From CTSOIL-112 sp964293815 (lineage in GTDB: Bacteria > Pseudomonadota > Gammaproteobacteria > Burkholderiales > Burkholderiaceae), in contig CAXYYC010000022.1 in NCBI GenBank assembly GCA_964293815.1, positions 1 to 44,096 on the forward strand: DNA of 44,096 nt, given 5' to 3'. The notes below the pieces were generated by a model. That model did not search any database, was not told the origin of the DNA, and saw nothing but the letters and a program-made list of their open reading frames with translations. Below are positions 31,262-40,146 of this stretch, in pieces (the first letter of the stretch is position 1; each line of letters begins with the position of its first letter). The translations under genes and the position numbers were made by a program.

Positions 31262-32116
31262 ATGGTTCGGTTTTTATTCTGGCTGATGTCATTATTGCCT
31301 CTGAATTGGCTGTATGCCTTGGGCGGATGGGGCGGACGCATGGTGTATCGTTTGGATCGCCAGTATGCGCAACGCTTGACCGAAAATGCGACTCAGGCGG
31401 GCTATGATGCGCCGGATTTCTGGTTGAATAATTCCGCCGAATCAGGCCGAGGCGGCGTGGAATTGGCCTATCTGTGGTCGGATGAGGTGAAAAAATTGCT
31501 ACCGAACGTCAAGGTCACGGGCTGGGAAGCGGTCGAGCGCCTGCATGCGCAAGGGCGCGGCATGGTGATGTTGACCCCGCACATGGGGGCTTTTGAAGTA
31601 TTGTCGCTGTGGATTGGCCTGCGAGTGCCATTCATGGCGATGTACCGTCAGCCGAAATTTGCGCCTGCTGAAACAATTATGCTGGCGGGGCGAGAACGTT
31701 TGGGGGTGCAAATGGCGACTGCGGATCTCAAGGGCGTGCGCATGTTGTTACGTCATTTGAAGCAAGGTCATGTGGTCGGTTTGTTGCCCGATCAGGTACC
31801 AAGCGGGCAGGGTGAATTTGTGCTGGTGGACTGGTTTGGTCGTCCGGCCAAGACCATGACTTTGCCGGTGAAATTGGTGCATCAGGCCAAAGCGGGCTTG
31901 GTGCTGATGTTTGCCAAGCGAGTGGCCGCGCCACATCGGTTTGAGTTGTATTTTGAGGTAGTGGATGCGCCGAACTCGGGTGATTTGGCCGAGGATACCC
32001 GAATCATTAATGCGCACATGGAGCGTTTGATTCGTATGGCGCCGGAGCAGTATTTGTGGAATTACAATCGTTATAAAGGTGCGCCTGAGCACATTCAGAC
32101 TGAGGTGGACGCATGA
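31262..32116 (+). CDS. LpxL/LpxM-type lipid A acyltransferase 1
   Basis: 284 aa. An inner-membrane acyltransferase of the LpxL family, adding secondary acyl chains to lipid A. A hydrophobic N-terminal anchor (about 4-24) precedes the catalytic HX4E motif in LTPHMGAFEV (His-Met-Gly-Ala-Phe-Glu). YRQPK and LLPDQVPSGQG are further family blocks. It overlaps the next acyltransferase gene by ATGA. Which acyl position each copy modifies cannot be read from the sequence. Confidence 0.9.
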   Translation: MVRFLFWLMSLLPLNWLYALGGWGGRMVYRLDRQYAQRLTENATQAGYDAPDFWLNNSAESGRGGVELAYLWSDEVKKLLPNVKVTGWEAVERLHAQGRGMVMLTPHMGAFEVLSLWIGLRVPFMAMYRQPKFAPAETIMLAGRERLGVQMATADLKGVRMLLRHLKQGHVVGLLPDQVPSGQGEFVLVDWFGRPAKTMTLPVKLVHQAKAGLVLMFAKRVAAPHRFELYFEVVDAPNSGDLAEDTRIINAHMERLIRMAPEQYLWNYNRYKGAPEHIQTEVDA

Positions 32117-33051
32117 GTGCGACAGATGAGCGCAATTTACGCGCGCCGAAGTATTGGGGCGCGCATTTGGCCGCGTGGCTGATGAAAAATATGGCTGGCT
32201 GGCCGGATGGTATGCGTTTTCAATTGGGGCGGAGCTTGGCATTTTTGGCGCGCCATTTGGCCAAACGCCGTATGCACATCGCACGCACCAATCTGCGTTT
32301 GTGTTTCCCCGATTGGTCGCAGGAGCAGGTGGAGCAAATTACGCAACAGCAGATGCGTTATTTCACGCAGGCGCTGGTGGATCGTTCGCTGTTTTGGTTT
32401 GGGCGCAAAGAGGCGCTGTTTTCGCACATTCAGACGCGCGATGAGCAGTATTTGCACGCGGCTTTGGCGCAGAATCGGCCGATTATTATTCTGGCGCCGC
32501 ATTTCGTTGGCTTGGATGCCGGTGGGGTGCGTTTTAACGCCGATCATCCGACGGTGAGTATGTATCAGCGCCAGTCCAATCCGGTGTTTGACCAGCTCAT
32601 GCTGGAGGGGCGTAATCGTTCGGGGCAGGCGTATTTGTATTCGCGCCACGACGGTGTGCGCAAATTGATTAAATTGTTGCGCGAGAATATCCCGTTGTAT
32701 TACTTGCCGGATATGGATTTTGGTCGCAAGGACGCGATTTTTGCACCGTTTTTTGGGCAGGAGGCGGCGACTTTGACCGCTTTGCCGAAATTGGCGAATT
32801 TGACCCAAGCGTTAATCGTGCCGTGCGTCACGCGCATTGACCCTGAGTCGATGAAACGAGGTAAAACGCGCTACGTCATGCAATATTACCCCGCGTGGGA
32901 TGGCTATCCCGACAGCGTCGGCGATGAAGTACAGGCCGTGCGGTTTATGAACGAATTTATCGAGGCGCGCATCAGCGAGGATCCGGCGCAGTATTTGTGG
33001 ATGCACAAGCGCTTTAAAACCCGCCCCGAAGGCGTTGCGGGCGTTTATTGA
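32113..33051 (+). CDS. LpxL/LpxM-type lipid A acyltransferase 2
   Basis: 312 aa, a paralogue of the preceding gene. The catalytic HX4D motif is in APHFVGLDAGG; YQRQSNPVFD and YLPDMDFGRKDAIFAPFFG are typical family blocks. The start ATG at 32113 overlaps the previous stop, so both enzymes are made together, probably for sequential acylation of lipid A. dapF begins 10 bp after its stop. Confidence 0.92.
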   Translation: MSATDERNLRAPKYWGAHLAAWLMKNMAGWPDGMRFQLGRSLAFLARHLAKRRMHIARTNLRLCFPDWSQEQVEQITQQQMRYFTQALVDRSLFWFGRKEALFSHIQTRDEQYLHAALAQNRPIIILAPHFVGLDAGGVRFNADHPTVSMYQRQSNPVFDQLMLEGRNRSGQAYLYSRHDGVRKLIKLLRENIPLYYLPDMDFGRKDAIFAPFFGQEAATLTALPKLANLTQALIVPCVTRIDPESMKRGKTRYVMQYYPAWDGYPDSVGDEVQAVRFMNEFIEARISEDPAQYLWMHKRFKTRPEGVAGVY

Positions 33052-33061
33052 GATGAGAAAC

Positions 33062-33925
33062 ATGATGGAATTGAAATTTAGCAAAATGCACGGTGCAGGC
33101 AATGATTTCATTGTCGCCGATGGCATTTCTCAGGATTTGTCCGGCATCACGCCAGCGATGTGGCGTGATTTGGCTGATCGGCATTTTGGCATTGGTGCGG
33201 ATCAAATTTTGCTGGTAGAGCCATCGGACATTGAGGGTGTGGATTTTAAATACACGATTTACAATCAGGATGGTTCGTTGGTCGAAAACTGCGGCAACGG
33301 CGCGCGCTGTTTTGTGAAATTTGTGGTGGCAAAGGGTTTGACCGCTGAACGCGAGGTCAGCGTGCATCTGTGTACTGGCCAAGTAATGCGATTAAAGCTC
33401 AATGATGACGATACCGTGACCGTGAATATGGGTGCGCCGCGCGTCGCGCCAGCCGATTTGCCAGCCGTGGTCACGGGTTTGCCGACCCAAAATGTCGGCG
33501 TGGATACGCTGTATGGCGTGGGATACGCGGGGCAAACGCATTGGTTGTCGCTGGTTTCGATGGGTAATCCACACGCGGTACAGACGGTCGAGCACATTGA
33601 TACGGCGCCGGTTCAGTCCGAAGGCGCGTTTTTAGAAACGCATCCGATGTTCCCCAAAAAGGTCAATGCCGGCTTTATGCAGATCAATGATCGCCAGCAT
33701 GTGCATATTCGTGTGTTTGAACGTGGCGCGGGCGAAACACTGGCCTGCGGTACGGGCATTTGCGCGGCGGTGGTGGCAGGCATTCGCCGTGGTGAATTGG
33801 ACTCGCCCGTGCAGGTCACGGCGCGTGGCGGCGAACTCAGCATTGCGTGGGAGGGCGCAGATGCGCCAGTGCTGATGACCGGACCTGCGGTATTGGTGTT
33901 TGACGGTACGGTGAATATCGCTTAA
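33062..33925 (+). CDS. dapF: Diaminopimelate epimerase
   Basis: 287 aa using ATG at 33062 (GATGAGA upstream). Earlier in-frame starts at 33035 and 33053 are less likely, as the family begins close to LKFSKMHGAGNDF. It converts LL- to meso-diaminopimelate for lysine and peptidoglycan. The two catalytic cysteines are in VENCGNGARC and LACGTGICAA. It sits between the lipid A genes and the DUF484-xerC pair, the standard betaproteobacterial order. Confidence 0.95.
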   Translation: MMELKFSKMHGAGNDFIVADGISQDLSGITPAMWRDLADRHFGIGADQILLVEPSDIEGVDFKYTIYNQDGSLVENCGNGARCFVKFVVAKGLTAEREVSVHLCTGQVMRLKLNDDDTVTVNMGAPRVAPADLPAVVTGLPTQNVGVDTLYGVGYAGQTHWLSLVSMGNPHAVQTVEHIDTAPVQSEGAFLETHPMFPKKVNAGFMQINDRQHVHIRVFERGAGETLACGTGICAAVVAGIRRGELDSPVQVTARGGELSIAWEGADAPVLMTGPAVLVFDGTVNIA

Positions 33926-33987
33926 GCGTCATTCAAATGAATCAATTTGGGTTAAAATTCAATGATTATCAACGGGTTAGAAAATAA

Positions 33988-34767
33988 ATGAGCAGTAGTG
34001 AATCAATCAAATCAATGACGATGGTGGATGAAATGGATGCCTTGGACAGTGGCGTGGAGGCGCTGGGCGGTGAGTCGCCGATGTTGGCAAGCGAGGTATT
34101 GGCGTATTTGCAATCGCACCCTGAATTTTTCAGCAACTACGCCGACTCTCTGGCGAAATTGTCCTTGCCAACGCAAAAAAATGGCAATGTGATTTCGATG
34201 GCGAATTGGCAGGCGCACGTTTTGCGCGACAAAGCCGATCAGCATCAAGCGCGTTTGGAGCAATTATTGGTGCAGGCCACGCACAATCAAAAGAACCACG
34301 ATAAGCTGTTTTCGCTGGTGTCGAGCTGGCTTTCGGCATTGACGGCGGAGGAATTACCCACTGTGATCGCCGAAGATTTGCGTGCGAATTTTGCACTCGA
34401 TGCGGTGCAGGTGATGGTTTGGGACGAGCGCACGCGCGCGATGCTGTACCCCGCGTCGTTCGGCTGGTCGGACAGCGTGGTGGTATTTGCCAACAGCCTG
34501 CGTGCGCCGTATTGCGGCTCGTGCAAGGGCTTTGAAATCGAGCGCCTATTGGCACAGCAAAGCCCGACGGGGCAGGTCGCTTCGCTGGCGATTGTGCCTT
34601 TGTGGGGGATGCGTGGCGGGCGCTTTGAATGTCTGGGCGTGTTGTTGTTCGGTGCGGATGATGCGCAACGCTTTGCGCCCGACATGGGCACACACTTTTT
34701 GCAAAATATCGGGGTGATGGTCGGCTCGGCTCTGAGCCGATTGCAACTGCCGGTGGCTGGCTCCTAA
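33988..34767 (+). CDS. DUF484 (GAF-like) protein
   Basis: 259 aa. An N-terminal helical part (about 28-115), with VLAYLQSHPEFFSNYADSLAKLSLP, is the hallmark of DUF484. A GAF-like C-terminal domain (about 118-255) includes DAVQVMVWDE and LRAPYCGSCKGFEIERLL. The biochemical role is unknown; the constant pairing with xerC suggests some link to recombination or division. xerC starts 4 bp after its stop. Confidence 0.88.
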   Translation: MSSSESIKSMTMVDEMDALDSGVEALGGESPMLASEVLAYLQSHPEFFSNYADSLAKLSLPTQKNGNVISMANWQAHVLRDKADQHQARLEQLLVQATHNQKNHDKLFSLVSSWLSALTAEELPTVIAEDLRANFALDAVQVMVWDERTRAMLYPASFGWSDSVVVFANSLRAPYCGSCKGFEIERLLAQQSPTGQVASLAIVPLWGMRGGRFECLGVLLFGADDAQRFAPDMGTHFLQNIGVMVGSALSRLQLPVAGS

Positions 34768-34771
34768 TCTC

Positions 34772-35761
34772 ATGGCAACGGTCGCCGAATCGCTCGCGCG
34801 CACTTTGCCCGAATCGATGCAAAGCTACCTGCACTGGGTGGCTTTACACAAACATTTATCTCCCAAAACCTGCGAAAACTACGCGCGTGATCTGCATTTG
34901 CTCATGCAGATGGTGCAGAAGAACCAATGGCGCGAGGTCAATACGCTCGCGCCGCACCACGTTCGGCAGATGATTATGCAACTGCACAGTCAAGCACACA
35001 GTCCGAAAAGCATTGCGCGTTATTTGTCGAGCTGGCGCTCGTATTTTCGCTGGATGGTGCTCGAACGTGGGCTGGCCAGCAATCCGGTGCAAGGCATTCG
35101 CGCACCCAAAGCCGCCAAATCACTGCCCAAAGCATTGTCAGTCGATGATGCGGTGCGTTTGGCGGGGACGAGCATCTCAGCGGCGGGTGTGCAGGGCATT
35201 AAACCCGAATTGTTGGCGCGCGACCATGCCTTGATCGAATTATTGTACTCCTCGGGTTTGCGCGTGTCGGAAATCGTCGCACTGGACATCTCGCCACCGA
35301 ATCAGCACACGCCGAGCGAACAGCAAGGTGAGGGCTGGCTGGATATGGTCGAGTTGCAGGTGCATGTACTGGGTAAAGGCAGTAAACCGCGCATTGTGCC
35401 GGTTGGCGCGCCAGCGATACAGGCGGTGCGCAATTGGCTGAACATCCGCACGTCGATCAAAGGCGCCGAGCGCACACCTGCGCTGTTCATCGGGCAAAAC
35501 GGCACGCGCCTGAGCACGCGCTCGGTGCAGTTGCGTCTGGGCAAATACGCGCAGGCGCTCGGTTTGCCGGTGCATGTGCATCCGCACATGCTGCGCCACT
35601 CGTTCGCCACGCATATTTTGCAGTCCTCCGGCGATTTGCGCGCGGTGCAGGAAATGCTCGGTCACGCCAATCTGTCAGCGACGCAAATTTACACCGCGTT
35701 GGATTTTCAGCATTTGGCAAAAATTTACGATGCGGCGCATCCGCGAGCCAAGAAAAAATAG
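34772..35761 (+). CDS. xerC: Tyrosine recombinase XerC
   Basis: 329 aa. With XerD it resolves chromosome dimers at dif. The N-terminal SAM-like domain is about 14-110. The catalytic set is complete: Arg164 (SSGLRVSE), Lys202 (GKGSKPR), His272 and Arg275 (HPHMLRHSF), His298 (LGHANL) and the nucleophile Tyr307 (TQIYTALDF). A short insertion at about 174-192 (PPNQHTPSEQQGEG) is longer than in E. coli. The genomic position next to dapF and DUF484 supports XerC rather than a phage integrase. Confidence 0.94.
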   Translation: MATVAESLARTLPESMQSYLHWVALHKHLSPKTCENYARDLHLLMQMVQKNQWREVNTLAPHHVRQMIMQLHSQAHSPKSIARYLSSWRSYFRWMVLERGLASNPVQGIRAPKAAKSLPKALSVDDAVRLAGTSISAAGVQGIKPELLARDHALIELLYSSGLRVSEIVALDISPPNQHTPSEQQGEGWLDMVELQVHVLGKGSKPRIVPVGAPAIQAVRNWLNIRTSIKGAERTPALFIGQNGTRLSTRSVQLRLGKYAQALGLPVHVHPHMLRHSFATHILQSSGDLRAVQEMLGHANLSATQIYTALDFQHLAKIYDAAHPRAKKK

Positions 35762-35815
35762 CTTAAACAACGTACAATACCGCTTCATTTCCTTATTTTT
35801 TGTGATGTGACCGTC

Positions 35816-36085
35816 ATGACCGAAGAAAAAACCAGCTTACTTGAATTCCCCTGCGATTTTCCACTCAAAATCATGGGTAAAAGCGAAACACATTTTGCCC
35901 AAAGTATTGCCGAAGTGGTACAGCAATTCGCCCCTGATTTTGACGCAGCGACTATAGAAATGCGTCCGTCCAGCTCGGGCAACTACCTCGGTTTGACCTG
36001 CACCATCAATGCCACCAGCCAAGCGCAATTGGACGATTTGTACCGTGCCTTGACTTCGCACCCGTTGGTCAAAGTGGTGCTCTAA
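35816..36085 (+). CDS. ybeD: DUF493 protein (YbeD)
   Basis: 89 aa using ATG at 35816; a GTG at 35807 would add three residues. E. coli YbeD is 87 aa. Recognisable blocks are LLEFPCDFPLKIMGKS and RPSSSGNYLGLTCTINATSQAQLDDLYRAL, with an ACT-like fold. The role is unclear, although the gene is constantly found before lipB. lipB begins immediately after its stop. Confidence 0.88.
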   Translation: MTEEKTSLLEFPCDFPLKIMGKSETHFAQSIAEVVQQFAPDFDAATIEMRPSSSGNYLGLTCTINATSQAQLDDLYRALTSHPLVKVVL

Positions 36086-36760
36086 ATGGCCAACAGCACA
36101 GTGGCGAATAGCATGACACCGGTGATGGTGCATCAAGGTCAAATCGCGTATGAGCCTTGCTTTCACGCGATGCAGCGCTTCACCGAGCAGCGCACGATTG
36201 ATACAGCGGACGAGCTGTGGATTGTCGAGCATCCGCCGGTGTTTACGCTCGGTCAGGCCGGTTTGCCTTCGCATCTGCTGCACGCCAGCGCGATTCCGCT
36301 GGTGCAGACCGATCGCGGCGGGCAGATTACCTATCACGGCCCTGGGCAGGTGGTGATTTATATGCTGTTGGACTTGAAACGTCGCGGTATGATGGTCAAA
36401 GACTGGGTTAAGCGCATTGAAGGCGCGATTATTTTGACACTGGCCGAATATGGCCTGAAAACCGAACGACACGAAGGTGCGCCGGGTATTTACATTAGCG
36501 ACAACGGGCAACAAGCGCACGCCGGTGCGAAGATCGCCGCGCTCGGCCTGAAAGTGAAAAACGGTTGTACCTATCACGGCCTGAGTCTGAATGTCGCGAT
36601 GGATTTACAACCATTTTTGGACATCAACCCATGCGGCTACGTTGGTTTGGAAACCACTGACATGCGCAGTATGGGCGTACAGGCTGAGTTTAACGACGTG
36701 GCTGAGCGATTAAGCCGCCATTTAATCACACAATGGCAAGCCAACGAATCGAATATCTAA
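36086..36760 (+). CDS. lipB: Lipoyl(octanoyl) transferase
   Basis: 224 aa. It moves octanoate from acyl carrier protein to lipoate-dependent proteins. Family blocks RGGQITYHGPGQ and GAKIAALGLKVKNGCTYHG are present, with the catalytic Lys149 in GAKIAA and acyl-thioester Cys183 in INPCGYVGLETT. ATG at 36086 abuts the ybeD stop; Met10 is a possible alternative start. lipA lies 22 bp downstream. Confidence 0.95.
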   Translation: MANSTVANSMTPVMVHQGQIAYEPCFHAMQRFTEQRTIDTADELWIVEHPPVFTLGQAGLPSHLLHASAIPLVQTDRGGQITYHGPGQVVIYMLLDLKRRGMMVKDWVKRIEGAIILTLAEYGLKTERHEGAPGIYISDNGQQAHAGAKIAALGLKVKNGCTYHGLSLNVAMDLQPFLDINPCGYVGLETTDMRSMGVQAEFNDVAERLSRHLITQWQANESNI

Positions 36761-36782
36761 GTAATTGATTATAGAGAACATA

Positions 36783-37748
36783 ATGACTGATTCTGTAGAG
36801 AAAAATACCGTATACGACCCGACCAAAAAGCAAAAAGCCTTTGATAAAGTCTCGCGCATACCCGTGAAGGTCGAGCACAGCGAAACGCTGAAAAAACCCG
36901 AATGGATTCGGGTAAAAGCGGCCTCATCGTCCACGCGCTTTGGCGAAATCAAAAAAATCCTGCGCGAGCATGAATTATTCACCGTTTGCGAAGAAGCCTC
37001 ATGCCCGAATATCGGCGAATGCTTTGGCAAAGGCACGGCCACGTTCATGATTATGGGTGATAAATGCACCCGCCGTTGCCCGTTTTGCGACGTGGGTCAC
37101 GGGCGTCCCGACCCGCTGGATACGAACGAGCCGCATAATTTGGCGAAAACCATTGCCGCGCTCAAGCTCAAATACGTCGTCATTACCTCGGTGGATCGTG
37201 ACGATTTGCGCGATGGCGGGGCACAGCACTTTGTTGACTGCATCAGCCACACGCGCGAACTCTCACCGAGCACGCAGATTGAAGTGCTCGTCCCCGATTT
37301 TCGTGGACGTTTAGAGATCGCGCTGGAACTATTCAAAACCGCTTTGCCGGACGTGATGAACCACAATCTGGAAACTGTACCACGTCTGTACAAAGAAGCG
37401 CGCCCCGGTGCAGATTACGAACATTCGCTGAAATTACTCAAAGATTTCAAAGCCTTATACCCAAGCGCAGTGACCAAAAGCGGACTGATGGTTGGTCTGG
37501 GCGAAACCGACGAAGAAATTCTGGAAGTGATGCGCGATATGCGCGCGCACGACATTGAAATGCTGACCATTGGCCAATACCTCGCGCCGTCGGGTCACCA
37601 TATTCCCGTGCGTCGCTATGTTCACCCAGACGTATTTAAAATGTTTGAAGAGAAAGCCTACGAAATGGGCTTTACCCATGCCGCGGTGGGCGCAATGGTG
37701 CGCTCGTCGTATCATGCGGACGCGCAAGCGCATCAAGCGGGCGTTTAA
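36783..37748 (+). CDS. lipA: Lipoyl synthase
   Basis: 321 aa from ATG at 36783 (AGAGAA upstream). A radical SAM enzyme that inserts two sulfurs into the octanoyl chain. Cluster 1 ligands are Cys95, Cys99 and Cys102 (CTRRCPFC); the auxiliary cluster uses Cys69, Cys74 and Cys80 (CEEASCPNIGEC) plus the serine in the C-terminal RSSYHA. It completes the lipoate pair with lipB. Confidence 0.96.
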   Translation: MTDSVEKNTVYDPTKKQKAFDKVSRIPVKVEHSETLKKPEWIRVKAASSSTRFGEIKKILREHELFTVCEEASCPNIGECFGKGTATFMIMGDKCTRRCPFCDVGHGRPDPLDTNEPHNLAKTIAALKLKYVVITSVDRDDLRDGGAQHFVDCISHTRELSPSTQIEVLVPDFRGRLEIALELFKTALPDVMNHNLETVPRLYKEARPGADYEHSLKLLKDFKALYPSAVTKSGLMVGLGETDEEILEVMRDMRAHDIEMLTIGQYLAPSGHHIPVRRYVHPDVFKMFEEKAYEMGFTHAAVGAMVRSSYHADAQAHQAGV

Positions 37749-37807
37749 TGGTTTACTTTAAAAATCAATCATAACTAATTGTTTTATATCATTTATAGAG
37801 ACAGTCA

Positions 37808-39277
37808 ATGAGTTTACACCAAACCAATTTGGCAACGGCGCAGGGGATTTTACTCACGCCGTATGGCTTACACGTTGAGGATTTGAATCGCGTATTTGCT
37901 GAGATTTCCGCACATCGCGCGGATGATGCGGACATTTATTTTCAGTATACGCGCTCCGAAGGTTGGAGTTTGGAGGAAGGCATCGTCAAGGCGGGGAGTT
38001 TCAATATCGACCAAGGCGTTGGCATTCGCACTGTGATTGGCGATAAAACCGCATTCGCTTACTCGGACAATATTCACATGGATGCGCTGCTGAATGCGGC
38101 TCGCGTTACTCGTGATATTGCGCCAAGCCGAAGCAATCGCGGGGTGAAAGCGAAAACGACGAATTTGACCCATGCGCTCAAGCCGTATGCGCGTGATTTG
38201 TACTATGCCAATGACCCAATCGCGAGCCTGAATTCGCAAGAAAAAGTCGCTTTGCTGGAAAAATTGGAAAAAGTGGCTCGGGCGCAAGACCCGCGCGTGA
38301 CGCAAGTGATGGCGAATCTGGCTGCTGAATACGACGTGGTGCTGATTGCGCGTGCCGATGGTACATTGGCGGCGGATGTGCGTCCGCTGGTGCGTATTAA
38401 TTGTGCGGTGATCGTTGAGGCCAATGGTCGTCGTGAACAAGGCTCAATGGGTGGCGGCGCGCGGCAAGATTTTTCCTACTTCACCGATGAGGTGTTGACC
38501 CAGTATGCGCAGGAAGCGGTGCGTCAGGCGCTGGTGAATTTAGAAGCGAAACCTGCGCCAGCGGGCGTATTGCCGGTGGTTTTGGGCGCGGGTTGGCCGG
38601 GAATTTTACTGCATGAAGCCATCGGACATGGTTTGGAAGGTGACTTCAATCGCAAAGGTTCCAGCGCATTTTCCGGCAAAGTCGGCCAGCGCGTCGCGGC
38701 CAAAGGCGTGACGGTGGTTGACGATGGGACGCTCGTCGGGCGACGCGGCTCGCTGAATGTCGATGATGAAGGTTGCCCAACGGCGTGTACCACGCTGATC
38801 GAAGATGGCATACTCAAAGGCTATTTGCAGGACGCGATGAATGCGCGTCTGATGAAAACGCGCCGTACTGGCAATGGTCGGCGCGAGTCCTACGCGCATT
38901 TGCCGATGCCGCGCATGACCAATACCTATATGCTCGGCGGTCAACACACGCCCGAGGAAATCATTGCATCAGTCAAACACGGGATTTACGCGCCGAATTT
39001 CAGCGGCGGGCAGGTGGACATCACCAATGGTAAATTTGTGTTTTCCACTTCAGAAGCGTATTTGATCGAAAATGGCAAAATCACCACGCCGATCAAAGGC
39101 GCAACCCTGATTGGCAATGGCCCTGACGCGCTGACGAAAATTAAGATGATGGGTAATGACATGAAGCTGGACAGTGGTGTCGGCACATGCGGTAAAGACG
39201 GCCAAAGCGTGCCGGTCGGCGTCGGACAGCCCACTTTGCGCATCGATGGTTTGACCGTCGGTGGCTCACAACTGTGA
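37808..39277 (+). CDS. tldD: TldD metalloprotease
   Basis: 489 aa, the usual length. With TldE (PmbA) it forms a heterodimeric zinc protease that degrades or matures unfolded peptides. The zinc motif is HEAIGHGLE (269-277), with the later cysteine-containing block GVGTCGKDGQ, ending in VGQPTLRIDGLTVGG. No pmbA gene is in the window. The stop overlaps the next gene's GTG. Confidence 0.95.
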   Translation: MSLHQTNLATAQGILLTPYGLHVEDLNRVFAEISAHRADDADIYFQYTRSEGWSLEEGIVKAGSFNIDQGVGIRTVIGDKTAFAYSDNIHMDALLNAARVTRDIAPSRSNRGVKAKTTNLTHALKPYARDLYYANDPIASLNSQEKVALLEKLEKVARAQDPRVTQVMANLAAEYDVVLIARADGTLAADVRPLVRINCAVIVEANGRREQGSMGGGARQDFSYFTDEVLTQYAQEAVRQALVNLEAKPAPAGVLPVVLGAGWPGILLHEAIGHGLEGDFNRKGSSAFSGKVGQRVAAKGVTVVDDGTLVGRRGSLNVDDEGCPTACTTLIEDGILKGYLQDAMNARLMKTRRTGNGRRESYAHLPMPRMTNTYMLGGQHTPEEIIASVKHGIYAPNFSGGQVDITNGKFVFSTSEAYLIENGKITTPIKGATLIGNGPDALTKIKMMGNDMKLDSGVGTCGKDGQSVPVGVGQPTLRIDGLTVGGSQL

Positions 39278-40119
39278 GCGCGGCCAATGCGATGAAGGCG
39301 CGCAGTGATGCGCTGCCGTTTGAGCAAGTGGTGCAGCGGCGCATTCGATTGGCGTGGCTGGCGCTGTTGATCTCAGGTGTGGTGTTGCTGTGGTGGTCGG
39401 AATTTTCACGCTGGGGATTGGCATTTGAGTTTTGGGTCAGTCGGCAATTTTATCAAGCGGGCGTTGGTTTTCCTCTGCGTGACTCGGCGCAATTTGATTT
39501 CTGGTGGCATATTTTTCCCAAGCGCATGATGTTTTTACTGCCGCTGTGGGCTTTGTTGCAAATCATATATAGCGGGGTTTTGCGCTATCAAAACCGTTTG
39601 ACGGGGATTCGCCGCGACGAGTGGTTGCGTTGGTGCGCGATTTTTGTCATAGGCTTGCTGACGCCGCTGTTACTCAGTTTGCTGAAAAAATGGACCAATC
39701 AAGCGTGCCCGTGGAGTTTGAGCGAGTTTAGCGGTACGTTGCCGTATGTGCATTTGCTCGATCCGCGTCCGTGGGCGGCGCACAGTCAGGCGTGTTGGCC
39801 AGCCGGTCATGCGGCGGTGGGTTTATCCATGTTGGTCGTGAGCTTTGTCGGTGGTTGGCCGCGTGCGTTGTGGCGCGATGAGGTCACTTTGGGCGCGCCG
39901 CGTAGTGTGTGGCTTTCGGCGCGGGCTTTTGCGGCGTATGCGGTTGTGTTGTCGATGGCGCTGGGCTTTTCGCAAGTCATGCGTGGCGCGCATTTTATTT
40001 CTCATCAAATATGGTCGTTGTGGATTGTTTTGGTGTTTAATATGTTGTTTGTGCAGTTGGGTGTGGTTAAAACGCGTTGGTGGCGTTCCGATCGGATACC
40101 ACATCATCAAACGAATTGA
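39274..40119 (+). CDS. PAP2-family membrane phosphatase
   Basis: 281 aa using GTG at 39274, which overlaps the tldD stop as GTGA; ATG at 39292 is an alternative start. About six membrane segments are visible. The phosphatase signature is partly altered: motif 1 KKWTNQACPW has Cys where the family has Arg, motif 2 is PAGHAAVGLS, and motif 3 RGAHFISHQIWS keeps Arg and His but has Gln where the acidic residue usually follows. Substrates in such positions include undecaprenyl pyrophosphate, phosphatidylglycerol phosphate or lipid A phosphate; none can be chosen here. Confidence 0.85.
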   Translation: MSAANAMKARSDALPFEQVVQRRIRLAWLALLISGVVLLWWSEFSRWGLAFEFWVSRQFYQAGVGFPLRDSAQFDFWWHIFPKRMMFLLPLWALLQIIYSGVLRYQNRLTGIRRDEWLRWCAIFVIGLLTPLLLSLLKKWTNQACPWSLSEFSGTLPYVHLLDPRPWAAHSQACWPAGHAAVGLSMLVVSFVGGWPRALWRDEVTLGAPRSVWLSARAFAAYAVVLSMALGFSQVMRGAHFISHQIWSLWIVLVFNMLFVQLGVVKTRWWRSDRIPHHQTN

Positions 40120-40146
40120 TCGTAACGAAACGCTATTGGGTGCAAT

